From NCBI GenBank assembly GCA_020634415.1, contig JACKBT010000060.1:1-21600 (forward strand): a stretch of DNA of 21,600 bases, in the 5' to 3' direction. Position 1 is the stretch's first letter; each line of letters starts with the position of its first letter. This DNA comes from Ardenticatenaceae bacterium (GTDB lineage Bacteria > Chloroflexota > Anaerolineae > Promineifilales > Promineifilaceae). The translations under genes were made by a program, and so were the position numbers. Below, piece after piece: positions 19,754-21,600 of this stretch. The notes below the pieces were generated by a model. That model made no database searches, was not told where the DNA came from, and saw only the letters and a list, made by a program, of their open reading frames with translations.

Positions 19754-21600
19754 TCCTCTTCAAACTTCACCACCGTCACGCCCGCGCCGCCTTCACCGTC
19801 TTTGCCTTCTTCCCAGGAGGTGATGTGGCTGTTTTTGCGCAGGGCTTCGCGCACGGCCGTTTTCAACTTGCCCGTGCCTTTGCCATGAATAATGCGCACC
19901 CAGGGCATACGGCCGCGAAACGCATTGTCCAAGAAACGATCCAGACCCGCCAGCCCTTCCTCCACCCGCATTCCGCGCATATCATATTCCAAAGTTGGGG
20001 CAGGCGTGGAGGGTGTTTTGACCACAACGATTTCTTCATCTTCGGCAGACGGCCGTTCCCGAAACTCTAAATCCTTCAACTTGGCCCGCATCTGCAAACG
20101 GCCGACCGCCACCTGTGCCTCCTTCTTCTGAAGGTTGACAATTTCGCCTTTCACATCCAAAGACTTGACATAAACAATGTCACCGACCTCCAATTCCCGC
20201 TTCGGTTCATGCTTTTTCTTCGGCTTTTGGATGACCGGGACAACGGGCAGCGCCGCTACTTCCTCCAAGTCAGACACATCCTGACTCACCTTCTTCAACT
20301 GATTGAGTGAGGCCGCACTGCGCACCCGACTTCGTGCCTGCCGAATCTCCTCGCGCATCTCCTCCAATTCGGCCTGCGCCTGTGCCCGCGCCTCCGCCAT
20401 GATGTGGCGGCGTTCTACTTCGATCTCTTCCAGCCGTTTAATCAGCGTGTCGCGTTCCTGTTCGGCCGACTGCAATGCCAAACGTGTGCCGGCCTGCTCC
20501 GATTCCATTTTTTCGCGCAAGGCGTAAATCGAGTCGAGTACATCTTCGGCCTTTTGGCTGCCATGTCCCATCAAGGTCATGGCATCATCCAAAATCGTCT
20601 CATCCAGGCCAATGCGCCGGGCAATAGCCAGCGCATTGGAGCGGCCGGGAATGCCAATGGTCATCTCATACGTTGGTGACAGCGTTTCCAGGTCAAAAAT
20701 CAGCGAGGCATTGACCGCGCCTTTGGTGCGGCTGGCATACAGCTTTAGTTCGGGATAATGAGTGGCGATGAAGGTTGTTGCGCCTTTATCACGCAGATAG
20801 TTGGTGATGGCCTGGGCCAGTGCGGCTCCTTCGGCCGGGTCTGTGCCCGATCCCAGCTCATCTAGCACCACCAGCGAGCGATCATCCACCCCCGCCAAGA
20901 TGCGAATGATGTTAGTGATGTGCGCCGAGAAGGTGGAGAGGCTCTGCTCAATGGACTGCTCATCGCCAATATCGGCAAACACGCGGTCAAACACGGTTAA
21001 CTTGGCCTCGATGGCGGGCAGATGGAAACCGGCCTGGGCCATGAGAACCATCAAACCGGCCGTTTTCAAACTGACTGTTTTACCGCCGGTGTTGGGGCCG
21101 GTAATCAGCACGACAAAGGTATCTTCATCTACTGTCAAATCCGTTGGTACAACCGTGCTGCTATCCAGCAGCGGATGCCGCGCTCCTTTGATCCAAAGGG
21201 TGGAACCGGGATGCAGGTTGGGCGGGGGCGGCACCCATTTTTCGCGCTCGTTGGCGTGTTTGGGCGGTTTGGGGGCGGGGAAGGTGCGCCATTCGACGAA
21301 CTCTGGCTCAACGCCGCGCATCTCATTCGCATAACGAGCGCGGGCGAAGATGAGGTCTAGTTCGGCCATGCGTTCCACGATACGTTTGACGGAATCGCCC
21401 TGTTCGGCCACTTTGCGTGAAAGTTCGGCTAAGATGCGGTTGATTTCGTCTTGTTCCTGAATTTGCAGGCCGCGATATTCGTTGTTTAGCTCCACCGTTT
21501 GCAGGGGTTCAATCCACAGAGTGGCCCCTGTGCCGCTCTGGTCATGAACAATGCCTTTGACGCGGCCCCGCGCATCAGATTTGAGGGGGACGACGTAACG
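19750..21600 (-). CDS. mutS2: Endonuclease MutS2 (partial; N-terminus outside the window)
   Basis: The frame is open to the window edge, giving 616 C-terminal residues. The first visible part, RYVVPLKSDARGRVKGIVHD then QSGTGATLWIEPLQTVELNN, is the MutS2 core, so the GTG at 21495 is internal and not the start. The ATPase follows, with Walker A GPNTGGKTVSLKTAG and Walker B SLVVLDELGSGTDP. A long charged coiled coil then leads to the MutS2-specific KOW-like segment (ELEVGDIVYVKSLDVKGEIV) and the C-terminal Smr domain (YDMRGMRVEE, RIIHGKGTGKL). MutS2 lacks the mismatch-reading domain of MutS; it limits homologous recombination and, in some bacteria, acts on collided ribosomes. Confidence 0.95.
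   Translation of the reverse strand, partial: RYVVPLKSDARGRVKGIVHDQSGTGATLWIEPLQTVELNNEYRGLQIQEQDEINRILAELSRKVAEQGDSVKRIVERMAELDLIFARARYANEMRGVEPEFVEWRTFPAPKPPKHANEREKWVPPPPNLHPGSTLWIKGARHPLLDSSTVVPTDLTVDEDTFVVLITGPNTGGKTVSLKTAGLMVLMAQAGFHLPAIEAKLTVFDRVFADIGDEQSIEQSLSTFSAHITNIIRILAGVDDRSLVVLDELGSGTDPAEGAALAQAITNYLRDKGATTFIATHYPELKLYASRTKGAVNASLIFDLETLSPTYEMTIGIPGRSNALAIARRIGLDETILDDAMTLMGHGSQKAEDVLDSIYALREKMESEQAGTRLALQSAEQERDTLIKRLEEIEVERRHIMAEARAQAQAELEEMREEIRQARSRVRSAASLNQLKKVSQDVSDLEEVAALPVVPVIQKPKKKHEPKRELEVGDIVYVKSLDVKGEIVNLQKKEAQVAVGRLQMRAKLKDLEFRERPSAEDEEIVVVKTPSTPAPTLEYDMRGMRVEEGLAGLDRFLDNAFRGRMPWVRIIHGKGTGKLKTAVREALRKNSHITSWEEGKDGEGGAGVTVVKFEEE

Larger units (their letters stand above)
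23..20056. repeat. Highly iterated palindrome ACGGCCGT (29 exact copies)
   Basis: First bases of the exact copies, by hand count: 23, 891, 1007, 2387, 2858, 3056, 4298, 6583, 7031, 7047, 9280, 9760, 9788, 9817, 9967, 11566, 16248, 16578, 16828, 17016, 17496, 18028, 18312, 18976, 19126, 19378, 19453, 19853, 20049. Many extend to AACGGCCGTT. About five more are ACGGCCGA. They lie in genes in several frames (often read T-A-V or N-G-R), between genes, and in the left half of the integrated element. Confidence 0.9.

Noticed and set aside
20801..21334. 177-aa plus-strand frame opposite MutS2
   Set aside because: It is antisense to the MutS2 Walker A/B region; composition is rich in Ser and Val, as expected from reverse reading of a conserved gene.

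Overview
The window appears to be a bacterial chromosome, most likely Chloroflexota (Anaerolineae/Caldilineae-like). This rests on gene style (large NRPS, MutS2, ThiO, DUF3253, short heptamer repeats between genes) and on a Death-like EAD-type domain of the kind common in that phylum, so the taxon is an inference. The palindrome ACGGCCGT occurs 29 times exactly in 21.6 kb by my hand count, about two orders of magnitude above chance. It behaves like a cyanobacterial-style highly iterated palindrome.

Layout. 347-6889: a two-module NRPS with a truncated N-terminal condensation domain (partial C-A-T-C-A-T-TE), followed by a bidirectional terminator (6939-6973). 6981-15189: an 8,166-bp integrated element bounded by perfect 43-bp direct repeats. 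The right-hand repeat is the 3' part, from anticodon loop to discriminator, of an intact tRNA-Glu(CUC) at 15149-15221 on the minus strand; the left-hand repeat is an orphan tRNA 3' end still attached to what looks like the original tRNA terminator. 15222-21600: ordinary chromosomal genes: a DUF3253 protein (-), a 146-bp fold-back repeat, ThiO glycine oxidase (+), a NuoN/antiporter-like membrane protein and TPR protein (-), a HAD hydrolase (-), and MutS2 (-, running off the right end).

The element has three parts. A left arm carries a small membrane protein and an excisionase-type HTH protein, divergent from a repeated operator. A long rightward operon with overlapping stop/start codons holds small proteins (one cysteine-rich, one KGG-repeat), a tyrosine recombinase, an unknown protein, a Rep_trans/NicK-family initiator preceded by a perfect hairpin with a CTAATAG loop (candidate nick site), and a membrane/winged-helix-like protein. 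A right arm reads like a small virion module: a tail-collar-like protein, a strongly expressed 158-aa candidate coat protein, and two related structural proteins. No packaging ATPase, terminase, Zot or coupling protein is visible.

The most interesting part is the junction at 11906-12309. An oppositely transcribed, apparently leaderless gene encodes a 110-aa protein ending in an effector-associated (EAD, Death-fold-like) domain. Its promoter overlaps an operator, GAATTGTC-N8-GACAATTC, that also covers the -35 box of the divergent collar promoter. A second copy of the same operator-promoter drives the candidate coat gene. This suggests a prophage-like switch in which the integrated state could express a free EAD protein that mimics or jams host EAD-based immune complexes, or that is itself a defence adaptor.
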